A stretch of DNA of 64,000 bases, taken from positions 3,534,001-3,598,000 of the forward strand of contig NZ_CP109442.1 in NCBI RefSeq assembly GCF_036227205.1, given 5' to 3'. The stretch comes from Amycolatopsis sp. NBC_01480. Its GTDB lineage: Bacteria; Actinomycetota; Actinomycetes; Mycobacteriales; Pseudonocardiaceae. Below, piece by piece: positions 18,984 to 27,469 of the stretch (position 1 is the stretch's first letter; each line of letters starts with the position of its first letter). Position numbers and translations under genes: made by a program. The notes below the pieces were generated by a model. It saw nothing but the letters and a program-made list of their open reading frames with translations. It had not been told where the DNA came from and made no database searches.

Positions 18984-19388
18984 TCACACGTTGCTGATCT
19001 CTTCGATCAGCGCGTCGACGTCGAAGCTTTCGCTCTCTTCGCCGAGCGGGACGAGTTCGTAGGAGGAGTCGAGGAACGTCTGGATGTCCTCGCGCTCGAG
19101 TTCGAAGGACGCGTACCCGTCGGGCGACTCGATCTCGAGGGTCAGCATCGCCTCGTCCTCGGACAGGTCCGGGCGGACGCGGACGTCGCCGAGGCCCGAC
19201 GGGTCGTCGAGCCCGGTCACGAGGAGGTCACGTGCGAACGTCCACTCGATCCACCGGCCGCGCTCGGTCCGGAAGGCCACGGTGACCGCGAAGGGCTCGG
19301 CGGCGTGGTAGGACAGGCGGGACAGCACCGGCGTGGTGCTCTCGTTCAGCAACACGAACTGGGTCTGGTGTACGGCGTCGGTGTGCAC
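18984..19388 (-). CDS. SsgA-family sporulation/cell-division protein
   Basis: The 134-residue protein matches SsgA/SsgB-like proteins over its length: VLSRLSYHAAEPFAVTVAF, WIEWTFARDLLVTGL, GLGDVRV and LTLEIESPDGYASFE. SsgB recruits FtsZ to septum sites during sporulation in streptomycetes; paralogues act in other wall-remodelling steps. The acidic tail ends in ALIEEISNV. The family is restricted to morphologically complex actinobacteria. The upstream 332 bp (19389-19720) contains its promoter region but no feature I can name. Confidence 0.9.
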   Translation of the reverse strand: MHTDAVHQTQFVLLNESTTPVLSRLSYHAAEPFAVTVAFRTERGRWIEWTFARDLLVTGLDDPSGLGDVRVRPDLSEDEAMLTLEIESPDGYASFELEREDIQTFLDSSYELVPLGEESESFDVDALIEEISNV

Positions 19389-19720
19389 GGCTGCTCCTGG
19401 TGTGTTCCTCCGGTGGTTCGCGTCTTGCGAACTGTCGGCAAGGAGATGATCAACCGGGTTCCTCGTGACGCCGGAACTTCGACGTTCACGCGATCGGCTG
19501 CATCCGCTCCCCTAGGCGTAACACGGGACACATACCCCTTGCGTTCACCCGGCAACCTTGGGTCACGTTCTTTGGTCCGGAAGGGCAACGGCGGGGAGAC
19601 TTTTGCGCAGGCAGCCGCATCCTGGCGCTCATCGACGCGGGGTGGCCCGCCGGCGCGGTGCGCGGCCGGTCGGCGAAAACCGGTCCCGGGTGGACCGTCC
19701 GAAGTGGATCAGCGGGCGCC

Positions 19721-20191
19721 TCACGCCAGCGGCAGGGTCAGCCCGACCTTCACCCGGTCCATGGCCACGCTCGTGGTGAAGTGCCGGACGTTCGGGTTGT
19801 CGAAGAACATCCGGCGGGTGAAGGCCTCGAAGGCGGTCATGTCGGGGCAGGTGACCACGAGCACGAAGTCGGCCTGCCCGGTGACGTAGTAACACTGCTG
19901 CACGTAGTCGTCGGCCTGCACCTGGCGGCGGAAGACGTCGAGCACGCTCAGGGTCTCGCGCTCCATCTCGACCATGACCACAAACGTCATGGACAGGCCG
20001 AGCGCCCGCGGGGACAGCACGGCGACCTCCTTCTCGATCACCCCGGACTCGCGCAGCCGCTTGATGCGGCGCTGCACGGCGGCGGCGGAGAGGCCGACCT
20101 TCGCGCCGATGACCTCGGCGATCGTGCGCGAGTCGGCCTGCAGGCAGGCGAGGATGGCGAGGTCCAGCCGGTCGAGGTCGGGAGTGAGCAC
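19721..20191 (-). CDS. Lrp/AsnC-family transcriptional regulator
   Basis: The GTG at 20191 places the normal Lrp start (LTPDLDRLDLAILACLQ) at the N-terminus; the longer frame to 20272 adds non-homologous residues. The 156-residue protein has the helix-turn-helix (SAAAVQRRIKRLRESGVI) and the RAM effector domain (YVTGQADFVLVVTCPDM). The RAM domain usually binds amino acids. It is divergent from the FabH gene and may regulate it or itself. Confidence 0.88.
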   Translation of the reverse strand: MLTPDLDRLDLAILACLQADSRTIAEVIGAKVGLSAAAVQRRIKRLRESGVIEKEVAVLSPRALGLSMTFVVMVEMERETLSVLDVFRRQVQADDYVQQCYYVTGQADFVLVVTCPDMTAFEAFTRRMFFDNPNVRHFTTSVAMDRVKVGLTLPLA

Positions 20192-20406
20192 GCCCCAGGC
20201 TAACCGGGGGCACCGACAAGATGCCTCGTGTTTACCGACGCTCACCCGCCGTCCTGGGCCGAGTGTGGCCAATACCTCCTATTGAGCGAACCTGGAAGAG
20301 GTTTTCCAGTGACCTGGAACACAACTGACCGGTCTACCCAGGGGTAGCCCATACAAGTGGACGCAGCCGGCGGCACCCGCCGACCGTCGGCTGGGAGGGT
20401 TCCGCT

Positions 20407-21411
20407 GTGAGTGTGCAAGGGTTTCCGCCCGGTCGTGCCGCCGTGCTGACGGGACTGGGCGCGGCCTTGCCCGATCGGGTGGTGGACAACCACGAGCTGG
20501 CCGGCCGGCTGGACACCTCCGACGAGTGGATCCGCACCCGCACCGGCATTCGCGAGCGCCGGATCGCCGCACCGGGGGAGTCCACTGTGGATCTCGCCGT
20601 CGCCGCGGGCCGCCAGGCGCTGGCCGGGACCGGCGCGGGGGCCGACGCCGTGGTGCTCGCGACCTCGACCGCCGACCAGCTCTGCCCCGCCAGCGCGCCC
20701 CAGGTGGCCGCGCGGCTCGGGCTCGGGACCGCCGCGGCGTTCGACGTGAACGCCGTGTGCAGCGGCTTCATCTACGCCCTCGCCACCGCGCAGGGCCTCA
20801 TTGCGGGCGGCATAGCGAAGCGGGTGCTCGTGATCGGCGCCGACGTCTTCACCTCGCTGCTCGACCCCGAGGACCGCACCACCGTGCCGATCTTCGGCGA
20901 CGGCGCCGGGGCGGTCGTGCTGCGCGGCGGCGACGCCGAGGAGCCCGGCGCGCTCGGCCCGTTCGACCTGCACAGCGAGGGCGAGCTGGCCGACCTGCTG
21001 TGGGTCGAGGCGGGCGGCTCGCGCCACCGGTTCTCCGACGACCCGCGCGACCACTACCTCAAGATGCAGGGCACGGCCGTCTTCCGGCACGCCTGCGCGC
21101 GCATGGCCGAGTCCTCCCGCGCGGTGCTGGACCAGGCCGGCTGGATGGTCGGCGACGTCGACCGGTTCGTCGGGCACCAGGCCAACATCCGCATCCTCCA
21201 GGCCGCCGCCAAGCACCTCGGCCTGCCCGCCGACGCGGTCGTGGCCAACATCGACCGGGTCGGCAACACCAGCGCCGCGTCGATCCCGCTGGCCCTCGCC
21301 GACGCGGCCGCCGACGCCACGATCGTGCCCGGCCACCGCGTGGTCCTGACCGCGTTCGGCGCGGGGCTCACTTGGGGGTCGACGTTGCTGACCTGGCCGG
21401 ACGTCCTCTAG
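20407..21411 (+). CDS. fabH: 3-oxoacyl-[ACP] synthase III family protein
   Basis: The GTG at 20407 is preceded by GGGAGG. The 334-residue thiolase-fold enzyme has the catalytic triad of KAS III: Cys in VNAVCSGFIYAL, His in GHQANIRI and Asn in VGNTSAASIP, plus the substrate-loop DTSDEWIRTRTGI. It condenses an acyl-CoA starter with malonyl-ACP to begin fatty acid or polyketide synthesis. The stand-alone position, away from the fab operon, suggests a paralogue with its own starter preference. The gene is followed by a palindromic terminator. Confidence 0.92.
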   Translation: MSVQGFPPGRAAVLTGLGAALPDRVVDNHELAGRLDTSDEWIRTRTGIRERRIAAPGESTVDLAVAAGRQALAGTGAGADAVVLATSTADQLCPASAPQVAARLGLGTAAAFDVNAVCSGFIYALATAQGLIAGGIAKRVLVIGADVFTSLLDPEDRTTVPIFGDGAGAVVLRGGDAEEPGALGPFDLHSEGELADLLWVEAGGSRHRFSDDPRDHYLKMQGTAVFRHACARMAESSRAVLDQAGWMVGDVDRFVGHQANIRILQAAAKHLGLPADAVVANIDRVGNTSAASIPLALADAAADATIVPGHRVVLTAFGAGLTWGSTLLTWPDVL

Positions 21412-21415
21412 CGGG

Positions 21416-21461
21416 CTCGTGAGTGTTCATGCCGGTTAGAACCGTCATAGGCACTCACGAG
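21416..21461. terminator. Palindromic bidirectional terminator, GTGAGTG family (copy 1)
   Basis: The outer arms CTCGTGAGTG and CACTCACGAG are perfect, with imperfect inner pairing around CCGGTTAGAACCG. It lies between two convergent genes and overlaps the stop of the hydrolase. A second copy with the same design lies at 25400-25445. Confidence 0.75.
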
Positions 21462-22672
21462 TCCTGGTGCGCGGCGGCCAAGGTGTCGTCCAGCCAGTCG
21501 AACATCGTCTGGTGGGCCCGGGACATCGCGCCCATGTGGCAGTGCTCGCCCGCGCCCTCGGCCTCGGTCAGGGAGACCAGCGTGGTGTCCGCGTTGACCA
21601 GCGCGGCCTTGACCTCCTGCGGCTGGCCCTTGAAGAACTGGTCGTTCTCCGCGTCCATGATCAGCGTCGGCGCGGTGATGCGGTCCGCGATGCCGGTGAG
21701 GGTGTAGTCGCGGCTGCGGCGGACCAGCGCGGCGGCCGAGTTCACGCCGAGGGTCCACTTGCCGTTGTTCAGCGCCCAGCGGACCTGCGTGACCTGGCTC
21801 GCGATCAGGTCCATCACGGGGTTGGCCACGTCGTCGCGCTCCTCGTCGATCCAGCTGGTCAGCATGGGCGGCAGGCTGTGGTCGAAGGCCGAGTGGAAGT
21901 CGTACACACCGCCGTCGAGGATCAGCGCCGCGATCCGGGGCTCGAACGCGGCCGCGCGGGCCACGAGATAGCCGCCGAGGCTGTAGCCGAACACGGCGAT
22001 CCGGTTGTCGTCGACCTCCGGACGGCTCACCGCGTAGTCGATGACCGGCGTGATCACGGCCTCCCAGTCCGGCCGGAAGACGAGCTGCTGACGGCGTAGC
22101 GCCGCGCCCTGGCCGGGGCCGTCGAAGGCCAGCACGTTGTACCCGCGACGCAGGGCCGCCGCGGCCAGCGCGAAGTACGACTCTTCCAGCGTGGAGTCGT
22201 AACCGCTGTTGTAGACGACGGTGGGCCGGGGCGCGCCGGAGCCGTCGACCAGGTAGAGGTAACCGGGCAGTGTGGTGTCCTCGTAGGGGATTTCCACCGC
22301 CTCGATCGGGGTGTCCAGCAACGCCGCCGCGTCCGCGAACGTGTCGCGGGACCGGGCGGACAGCTCAGTGACCTCCGGGTCCGTCGCCGGGTGCTCGCGC
22401 AGGTAGAACTCGGCCGTCCGGTAGTAGTTCGACGCGCGAAGCAGCGCCTCGCGCGCGCTCACCTCGTGCCCGGCGGCCAGCGCCGTCCGGCCGAGGCCCT
22501 CGACTCGTTCTGCCGTCGCCTTCCATTCGGCGTGCCAGGCGGCCTCGTCGCCGTCGCCGATCTTGGCCGCGGTGACCAGCACTTCGCCCAGCTCAGCGCC
22601 GTCGTATGCGGCGAAGCCGGCGGCACGCAGCGTCTCGAACGAGAACGACTCGTCGTCGAACAGGAACTTCAC
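21455..22672 (-). CDS. Alpha/beta hydrolase (FrsA/DPHN-hydrolase-like)
   Basis: GTG at 22672 has GGAGG five bases upstream and is chosen over the longer frame, which runs through the operator palindrome. The roughly 405-residue protein has an N-terminal helical cap region and a C-terminal alpha/beta-hydrolase with nucleophile GYSLGGYLVA, an acidic residue in LIMDAENDQFF and His in GAGEHCHMG. The arrangement resembles 2,6-dihydroxypseudooxynicotine hydrolase and dipeptidyl-peptidase-like hydrolases. It is divergent from, and likely repressed by, the TetR protein at 22775. Confidence 0.88.
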   Translation of the reverse strand: MKFLFDDESFSFETLRAAGFAAYDGAELGEVLVTAAKIGDGDEAAWHAEWKATAERVEGLGRTALAAGHEVSAREALLRASNYYRTAEFYLREHPATDPEVTELSARSRDTFADAAALLDTPIEAVEIPYEDTTLPGYLYLVDGSGAPRPTVVYNSGYDSTLEESYFALAAAALRRGYNVLAFDGPGQGAALRRQQLVFRPDWEAVITPVIDYAVSRPEVDDNRIAVFGYSLGGYLVARAAAFEPRIAALILDGGVYDFHSAFDHSLPPMLTSWIDEERDDVANPVMDLIASQVTQVRWALNNGKWTLGVNSAAALVRRSRDYTLTGIADRITAPTLIMDAENDQFFKGQPQEVKAALVNADTTLVSLTEAEGAGEHCHMGAMSRAHQTMFDWLDDTLAAAHQDS

Positions 22673-22683
22673 GATGACCTCCG

Positions 22684-22760
22684 ATTGACCGAGACGGATC
22701 CGTTCCGTCTCGGTCAATCAGAGCACAGGTTTCACCGAGACGCAAGCGTTCCGTTCGGGT
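22684..22760. promoter_or_regulatory. Duplicated operator between hydrolase and TetR genes
   Basis: A perfect 15-bp inverted repeat (ATTGACCGAGACGGA / TCCGTCTCGGTCAAT, 22684-22718) is followed 46 bp on by a partly matching second copy (22734-22760) that keeps ACCGAGACG and CGTTCCGT. The first sits next to the hydrolase start, the second next to the TetR start, consistent with one TetR repressor controlling both promoters. The symmetry is directly visible; the binding protein is inferred. Confidence 0.75.
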
Positions 22761-22774
22761 GTTAGAGTCCCGGC

Positions 22775-23374
22775 ATGGCTGCAGAGACCCGCGGTGGTTC
22801 GGAGTTGCGCGACGACGTGACCGAGTCCCTCGCCACCGCTTTCTTCGAGGAGCTCGCCGCGGTCGGCTACGGCAGGCTGTCGCTGGAAGCCGTGGCCAAG
22901 CGGGCCGGCGCGGGCAAGGCGGCGATCTACCGGCGCTGGCCGTCCAAACGGGACATGACGGTGGCGCTGCTGTCCCGGGTCGCGATCACGGCGATCGCCC
23001 CCGCGGACACCGGGACGCTGCGCGGCGACCTGGAGCACTACCTCCACGACGCCGTCCGCGCGCTGACCCACCCGCTGGCCTCGCGGATCATGCCCGACCT
23101 GATGGCCGAGGCGACTCGTGACCCGGAACTCGCGAAGGAGCTGATGGACAGCGTCCGGGGGCCCCGGCGCGAGAACGCCACGCAGATCCTGCGCGCCGCG
23201 ATCGACCGCGGTGAGATACCCGCCGACGCGGACTTGGAGCTGAGCCTCGACTTCCTCGCGGGGCCGCTCTACTGGCGGCTGGCCGTCACGAACCTGCCGG
23301 TGTCCGAGGACTACCTCAACCGCCTGGTCACCCAGCTGATCCGGTTGCTGGCGCTCCCCGGTCCGTCCACGTGA
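22775..23374 (+). CDS. TetR-family transcriptional repressor
   Basis: The 199-residue protein has an N-terminal TetR helix-turn-helix (YGRLSLEAVAKRAGAGKAAI, then YRRWPSKRD) and a C-terminal TetR_C-type ligand domain. It is divergent from the alpha/beta hydrolase with paired operators between them. The ligand is probably the hydrolase substrate or product. Its last 47 bp overlap the 3' end of the convergent cyclase gene. Confidence 0.92.
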   Translation: MAAETRGGSELRDDVTESLATAFFEELAAVGYGRLSLEAVAKRAGAGKAAIYRRWPSKRDMTVALLSRVAITAIAPADTGTLRGDLEHYLHDAVRALTHPLASRIMPDLMAEATRDPELAKELMDSVRGPRRENATQILRAAIDRGEIPADADLELSLDFLAGPLYWRLAVTNLPVSEDYLNRLVTQLIRLLALPGPST

Positions 23375-24836
23375 CGGTGGCCTGCTCGCGCCCGCGCAGC
23401 AGCAGCTCGCCGTGCACGGACCAGTGCTCCCGCTCCCCGCCGAGGGCCGCCTTGATCGTCTCCTCGCTTGCCAGAATGCGTGAGGGCGCGGACTTCGCGT
23501 GCTCGGTCAGCCGCGCGGCCTCGTTCACCGCGTCGCCGATCACCGTGTACTCCAGCCGGCTCGACGTGCCCAGCTGACCCGCGAAAACCGGCCCGGACGC
23601 GACGCCGATGCCCAGGTCCAGCTCGCCGTCCGAGAGCACCGCGTCGCGGATCGCGCGCGCGGCGGCCAGCGCCATGGTGGGCCCGTCGGACAGCCGCGTC
23701 GGCGCGCCGAAGACGCACAGCGCGGCGTCACCCTGGAACTTGTTGACCAGCCCGCCGCGAGCGTCCACAGCGGACACCACGCTGGCGAAGAACCGGTTCA
23801 GCTTGGCCACCAGCTCCTGCGGCGGCGTGCGCTGCGCCAGCGCGGTGGAATCGACGACGTCGACGAACAGGGCCGTCACCTCGCGCACGTCCCCGGACAG
23901 CGAAGCGCCGTACTCCAGCGCGTGCCGGGCCACGTCCGCGCCCACGTGCCGGCCGAACAGGTCCCGCATCCGCTCCTGCTCGCGCAGACCGGACGCCAGG
24001 TCGTTGACCGACGTCTGGAGCCTGCCGATCTCGCTGGAGTCGTCGACGTCCACCGTGACGTCGGTGGAGCCGCGCGCGATCCGGTCCAGCGCGACGCGCA
24101 GCCGGTGCAGCGGCGCCGCGACGGCTCGGGCCAGCAGCGCCGTGCCGATCGCGCCGGTGGCCAGGCCGATCACGGACAGCGTGATCAGGCTCGCCGTCGG
24201 GTTCGCGTGGCCGAGATCGGGCGGCGTGGCGACCAGGAGCACGCCGACCAGCGGGACGCCGCTGGCCAGCGCCCAGGTGACGACCAGCCTGGTCAGCACG
24301 GTCACCGGCAGCGAACCCTGCGGTGGCGTCACGTCGAGCGCCATGGTCATCACCGGCCGCGCCACCCACTCCGCGGCGAGGTAGGTGAGGCCGACGGTGG
24401 TCAGCCCGCCGAGCCCGATCGTCAGCGCCATGCCGGACGCGTCCGCGAACGAGCCGAGCCAGCCGGCCAGCCCGCCGAGGATGAGCGCCCCGATCAGCCA
24501 CAGGGTGCCGCTGACCACGGCCATGTCCACCGGCAGCCGCAGCGCCCGCTGGGCCTCGGCCTCCGTCGGCGGCCGGCCGATCGTGAACCAGACGACCGTG
24601 CGGCGTTGCAGGTAGGCGGTCCAGACGGTGCCCACGACGAGGCTCACGGCGACGATCCCGCCCGCGGTCAGCCCGAAGACCCAGGCGCGGTCCCCGGCGT
24701 CGCCCGGCAGGCCCTGCAGGGCCAGCAGCAACGCCACCACGGCGGACCCGGCGATGCTCGAGCCGAGGCCCAGCGCGGCGAAGCCCAGGCTGGTGCGCAG
24801 AACCAGCCGGAACCGACCCGCCGTCTTCCTGCGCAC
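23328..24836 (-). CDS. Membrane adenylate/guanylate cyclase (class III)
   Basis: The 502-residue protein has about six membrane helices (residues 15-230), a HAMP domain (AVAAPLHRLRVALDRIARGS) and a class III cyclase catalytic domain. Metal-binding Asp residues appear in ALFVDVVDST and NKFQGDAALCVFGAP; the region DLGIGVASGPVFAG and YTVIGDAVNEAARL complete the signature. It should make cAMP (or cGMP) in response to a membrane or cytosolic signal. The membrane-HAMP-cyclase layout matches mycobacterial Rv1318c-type enzymes. Confidence 0.9.
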   Translation of the reverse strand: MRRKTAGRFRLVLRTSLGFAALGLGSSIAGSAVVALLLALQGLPGDAGDRAWVFGLTAGGIVAVSLVVGTVWTAYLQRRTVVWFTIGRPPTEAEAQRALRLPVDMAVVSGTLWLIGALILGGLAGWLGSFADASGMALTIGLGGLTTVGLTYLAAEWVARPVMTMALDVTPPQGSLPVTVLTRLVVTWALASGVPLVGVLLVATPPDLGHANPTASLITLSVIGLATGAIGTALLARAVAAPLHRLRVALDRIARGSTDVTVDVDDSSEIGRLQTSVNDLASGLREQERMRDLFGRHVGADVARHALEYGASLSGDVREVTALFVDVVDSTALAQRTPPQELVAKLNRFFASVVSAVDARGGLVNKFQGDAALCVFGAPTRLSDGPTMALAAARAIRDAVLSDGELDLGIGVASGPVFAGQLGTSSRLEYTVIGDAVNEAARLTEHAKSAPSRILASEETIKAALGGEREHWSVHGELLLRGREQATVTWTDRGAPATGSAG

Positions 24837-24917
24837 GCCGCCGATCGTATGGGCTGGCCGCCGCGGCGGCGAGAAAAGGCGTGGTCCGCGTTGTCACCGC
24901 TGGTTACGGTGACGGGT

Positions 24918-25406
24918 ATGCAGCCGCTCGACCCGGACGAGATCCGTGCCTCATTCGTCAACTGCTCCCGCGGCGAAGCCAAGTCCGTGACGGTCCCCGG
25001 CGACGTGCCCTGGGCCGACCGCGACTTCCTCGGCTGGCGTGACCCGAAGGCGCCGGCGCGCGCCTACCTGGTGCTGCCGTACGAAGGCGAGGTCGTCGGC
25101 CTGGCCTTGCGCGCGGCACCGCCCGCGCGCTCGCGGGTGCGCAGCAACATGTGCGCCTTCTGCTCCACCACCCACTCGGTCTCCGACATCACGCTGTTTT
25201 CCGGCCGCCGCGCGGGCAAACTCGGCCGTGAGGGCAACACACTCGGCACGTACGCCTGCTCGAACCTCGCCTGCAGCCGTTACCTGCGCGGGGAGATCCG
25301 GCCGGACATCCCGCAGCCGCACGAGTCGCTTTCGCTCGAGGAGCGCATCGCGCGGCTGGAGGACAAGGTGCACCGGTTCGTGGCGCGGGTGCTCGAAACC
25401 TCGTGA
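24918..25406 (+). CDS. FBP-domain (FusB-like) zinc protein
   Basis: The 162-residue product has the treble-clef zinc motif CAFCSTTH...CSNLACSRY that defines the FBP (EF-G-binding) domain. FusB-type proteins bind elongation factor G and relieve fusidic-acid inhibition; many stand-alone actinobacterial members have unproved function. The helical tail (LEERIARLEDKVHRFV) is consistent. The stop codon lies inside the following palindrome. Confidence 0.85.
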   Translation: MQPLDPDEIRASFVNCSRGEAKSVTVPGDVPWADRDFLGWRDPKAPARAYLVLPYEGEVVGLALRAAPPARSRVRSNMCAFCSTTHSVSDITLFSGRRAGKLGREGNTLGTYACSNLACSRYLRGEIRPDIPQPHESLSLEERIARLEDKVHRFVARVLETS

Positions 25407-25445
25407 GTGTTTATGCCGGTTCTAACCGTCATAAACACTCACGAG
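25400..25445. terminator. Palindromic bidirectional terminator, GTGAGTG family (copy 2)
   Basis: Arms CTCGTGAGTGTTTATG and CATAAACACTCACGAG are perfect over 16 bp around CCGGTTCTAACCGT. It overlaps the FBP stop codon and ends 8 bp before the stop of the convergent methyltransferase gene. Confidence 0.8.
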
Positions 25446-25452
25446 TCCTTCG

Positions 25453-26265
25453 CTAGAACTCCCAGCGCGCGATGCGGCCCATCCGCCGCACGGCCGGGAT
25501 CAGGCTGGTCACTCGCAGGGCCAGCTTGGACCCCCCGGGCAACCGCGCGAAGGTCTCCCTGGAAGCCCACTCGCTAGCGTCCAAAGAGGACACCAGGCGG
25601 ACGCCGTACCGCTCCAGCTCGTGCGGGTCGTCGATGCCCCAGTGCAGCGTCGCTTTTGCGCGCCGCACCACCGGGTTCAGCTTCTGCGCCTTGATGCCCA
25701 GCGTGCTGAAGACGTCGAAGACGAGCTGCCCCGCGGGGAACTTGCCGACGATCCGCCGTACCAGCTCCGCGCCGTCGGCCGGGGCCAGGTACATCGTCAG
25801 GCCCTCGGCGACGACCAGCGCCGGCCGGTCCGACGGAACCTGGTCCAGCCAGGCGAAATCCGTCACCGAAGAGCCGATCGCGGTGCGGTTTTCGTGCGTC
25901 GGGTAGATCTCGCGGCGAAGGGCGACCACCTCGGGGTAGTCGACGTCGAACCAGTCGACGGTCGGGGGCGGGTCCAGCCGGTCCGCGCGGGTGTCCATGC
26001 CGCAGCCGAGGTGCAGCACGATCGCGTCCGGGTGCGTGCTCAGGTACTCGGCGGCCAGGTCGTCGATCGCCCTGGCGCGGATCGCCACGGAGACCGAGGA
26101 ATCCCTGGTGACGCCCAGCTTCGTGAAGTCGTAGTCGATGCGCCGGACCGCGTCGTCGGCGGCGGTGTCGCCGAGCACGGGCTGGTCGCGGCGGGCGTCG
26201 AGGGCGCGGCCGTAGAGCGTGGCCAGCATGGTGGCCTTTTCCTCGGTGAAGTGGACTTGCGCCAC
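25453..26265 (-). CDS. SAM-dependent methyltransferase (LCM/PPM1 type)
   Basis: Translation from the GTG at 26265 (VAQVHFTEEKATM) gives 270 residues. The leucine-carboxyl-methyltransferase-like signatures are VLHLGCGMDTRADRL (SAM motif I), WFDVDYPEVV and LVVAEGLTMYL. In actinomycetes this family methylates carboxyl or hydroxyl groups in secondary metabolites. It lies downstream of a GntR-family gene, with a palindrome between them that may control it. Confidence 0.87.
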   Translation of the reverse strand: MAQVHFTEEKATMLATLYGRALDARRDQPVLGDTAADDAVRRIDYDFTKLGVTRDSSVSVAIRARAIDDLAAEYLSTHPDAIVLHLGCGMDTRADRLDPPPTVDWFDVDYPEVVALRREIYPTHENRTAIGSSVTDFAWLDQVPSDRPALVVAEGLTMYLAPADGAELVRRIVGKFPAGQLVFDVFSTLGIKAQKLNPVVRRAKATLHWGIDDPHELERYGVRLVSSLDASEWASRETFARLPGGSKLALRVTSLIPAVRRMGRIARWEF

Positions 26266-26283
26266 GGTTCGCCCCCAGGGATC

Positions 26284-26311
26284 ACAGTTTTCAGAACTTT
26301 GTGAAAACTGT
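26284..26311. promoter_or_regulatory. Perfect inverted repeat upstream of the methyltransferase
   Basis: ACAGTTTTCA and TGAAAACTGT flank an 8-bp spacer, 19 bp before the GTG start. The AT-rich arms stand out in this GC-rich region. It could be the operator of a repressor or, less likely, a terminator for the GntR gene, as no T-tract follows on the minus strand. Confidence 0.6.
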
Positions 26312-26318
26312 ACTCCGG

Positions 26319-27011
26319 TCAAGAGTTGGCCGCGTAGTCGTGCGCGTAGGTTTTCGCGTCCAGCAGGTGCTTCAGCGTGATTTCGCGCGCCGCGGCCGCG
26401 TCCGAGCGGCGGACGGCCTCCAGGATCGCGCGGTGCTCGTCGACGGCCTTGCGGATCTGGCCGGGCAGCCGGAGCGCCGCGCGGCGCTCCTCGCCGACCA
26501 GCGCGAGCACGGACCGCAGCAGGTCGGCGACGTCGTCGTTGCCCGCGTTGCCGGCGATCACCCGGTGGAACTCGGCGTCGGTGGCGATCACCCGGAGCAT
26601 GTCGCCGGCCGTGGCCGCGGCCTCCATCTCGGCCACATTGTCGGCCAGCCGCTGCACGATCCGCGGCGAATGGTGCGTCGCGAGCCGCTCGGCCAGCGTC
26701 GGCTCGACGGTCGCGCGCAGGTCGAACAGCTTCTCCACCAGCTGCTCGTGCTCGGAAAACCAGCTGCTCAACGGCCCGTCGGCGCTCTTCTGCTCGCGGA
26801 CGTAGGTGCCCGAGCCCGCGCGGATCTGCACGTAGCCGATGGAATCCAGCACCCGCAACGCCTGCCGCAACGACCCGCGGCTGATGCCGAGCTGCTCGCA
26901 CAGGGCGCGTTCGGCGGGCAGGCGGGAGCCGGGCGCGAGCTCACCGGTGTCGATCATCGTGCGCAGATGGTCGACGGTGGCGCTCCAGACCTGTTCGGAT
27001 TCGTGGGCCAC
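26319..27011 (-). CDS. GntR-family regulator, FadR subfamily
   Basis: The 230-residue protein has the GntR winged helix (LAPGSRLPAERALCEQLGIS, then LRQALRVLDSIGYVQIRAG) and the all-helical FCD ligand domain with metal-binding His candidates in DAEFHRVIAG and VDEHRAI. FCD regulators respond to small organic acids. It precedes the methyltransferase gene on the same strand and is divergent from the VOC gene. Confidence 0.92.
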   Translation of the reverse strand: MAHESEQVWSATVDHLRTMIDTGELAPGSRLPAERALCEQLGISRGSLRQALRVLDSIGYVQIRAGSGTYVREQKSADGPLSSWFSEHEQLVEKLFDLRATVEPTLAERLATHHSPRIVQRLADNVAEMEAAATAGDMLRVIATDAEFHRVIAGNAGNDDVADLLRSVLALVGEERRAALRLPGQIRKAVDEHRAILEAVRRSDAAAAREITLKHLLDAKTYAHDYAANS

Positions 27012-27110
27012 CCGCCCATCCTGTCAGGCCGGGGTCGGCTGCGCGTGGTGCCGAAAATGTCGGTGGTGCGTGTCACGATGATCTCCTCGACAACATGGGG
27101 GAGGGACCCG

Positions 27111-27467
27111 ATGCCCGCGAAGTTCAAAGACCTGGCGATCGACGCCCGCGACCACCAGGCACTCGCCGACTGGTGGTGCTCGGCGTTCGGCTACGTCCGC
27201 CGCGACTCCCTGACCGGCGACGAACGGCCTGTGGACTGGCCGGTGCCGATCGTCGACCCGACGGGGGCGGCGCCGCTGTTCTGGGTGTGCCCGGTGCCGG
27301 AGGAGAAGACCGTCAAGAACCGCATGCACCTTGATGTTTGGGGCAATCCGGACGAACTGGTGGCTGCTGGTGCGACGCTGATTCGCGCCAAGGGGGGTGA
27401 CATCGAGTGGCACGTGCTCACTGACCCGGAGGGGAACGAGTTCTGCGTGTTCGAACCGCGGGAGTGA
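27111..27467 (+). CDS. VOC-superfamily (glyoxalase-like) protein
   Basis: ATG at 27111 follows GGGAGGGACCC. The 118-residue single-VOC protein has paired beta-alpha-beta-beta-beta modules, with NRMHLDVWG and the end motif LTDPEGNEFCVFEP. Members bind metals and act as lyases, isomerases or antibiotic-binding proteins; the role here is unknown. It is divergent from the GntR gene, 100 bp away. Confidence 0.85.
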   Translation: MPAKFKDLAIDARDHQALADWWCSAFGYVRRDSLTGDERPVDWPVPIVDPTGAAPLFWVCPVPEEKTVKNRMHLDVWGNPDELVAAGATLIRAKGGDIEWHVLTDPEGNEFCVFEPRE

Positions 27468-27469
27468 CG

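Noticed and set aside
23499..25406. 635-codon frame joined to the FBP gene
   Set aside because: Only the last 162 codons resemble a protein family; the rest is antisense to the cyclase.
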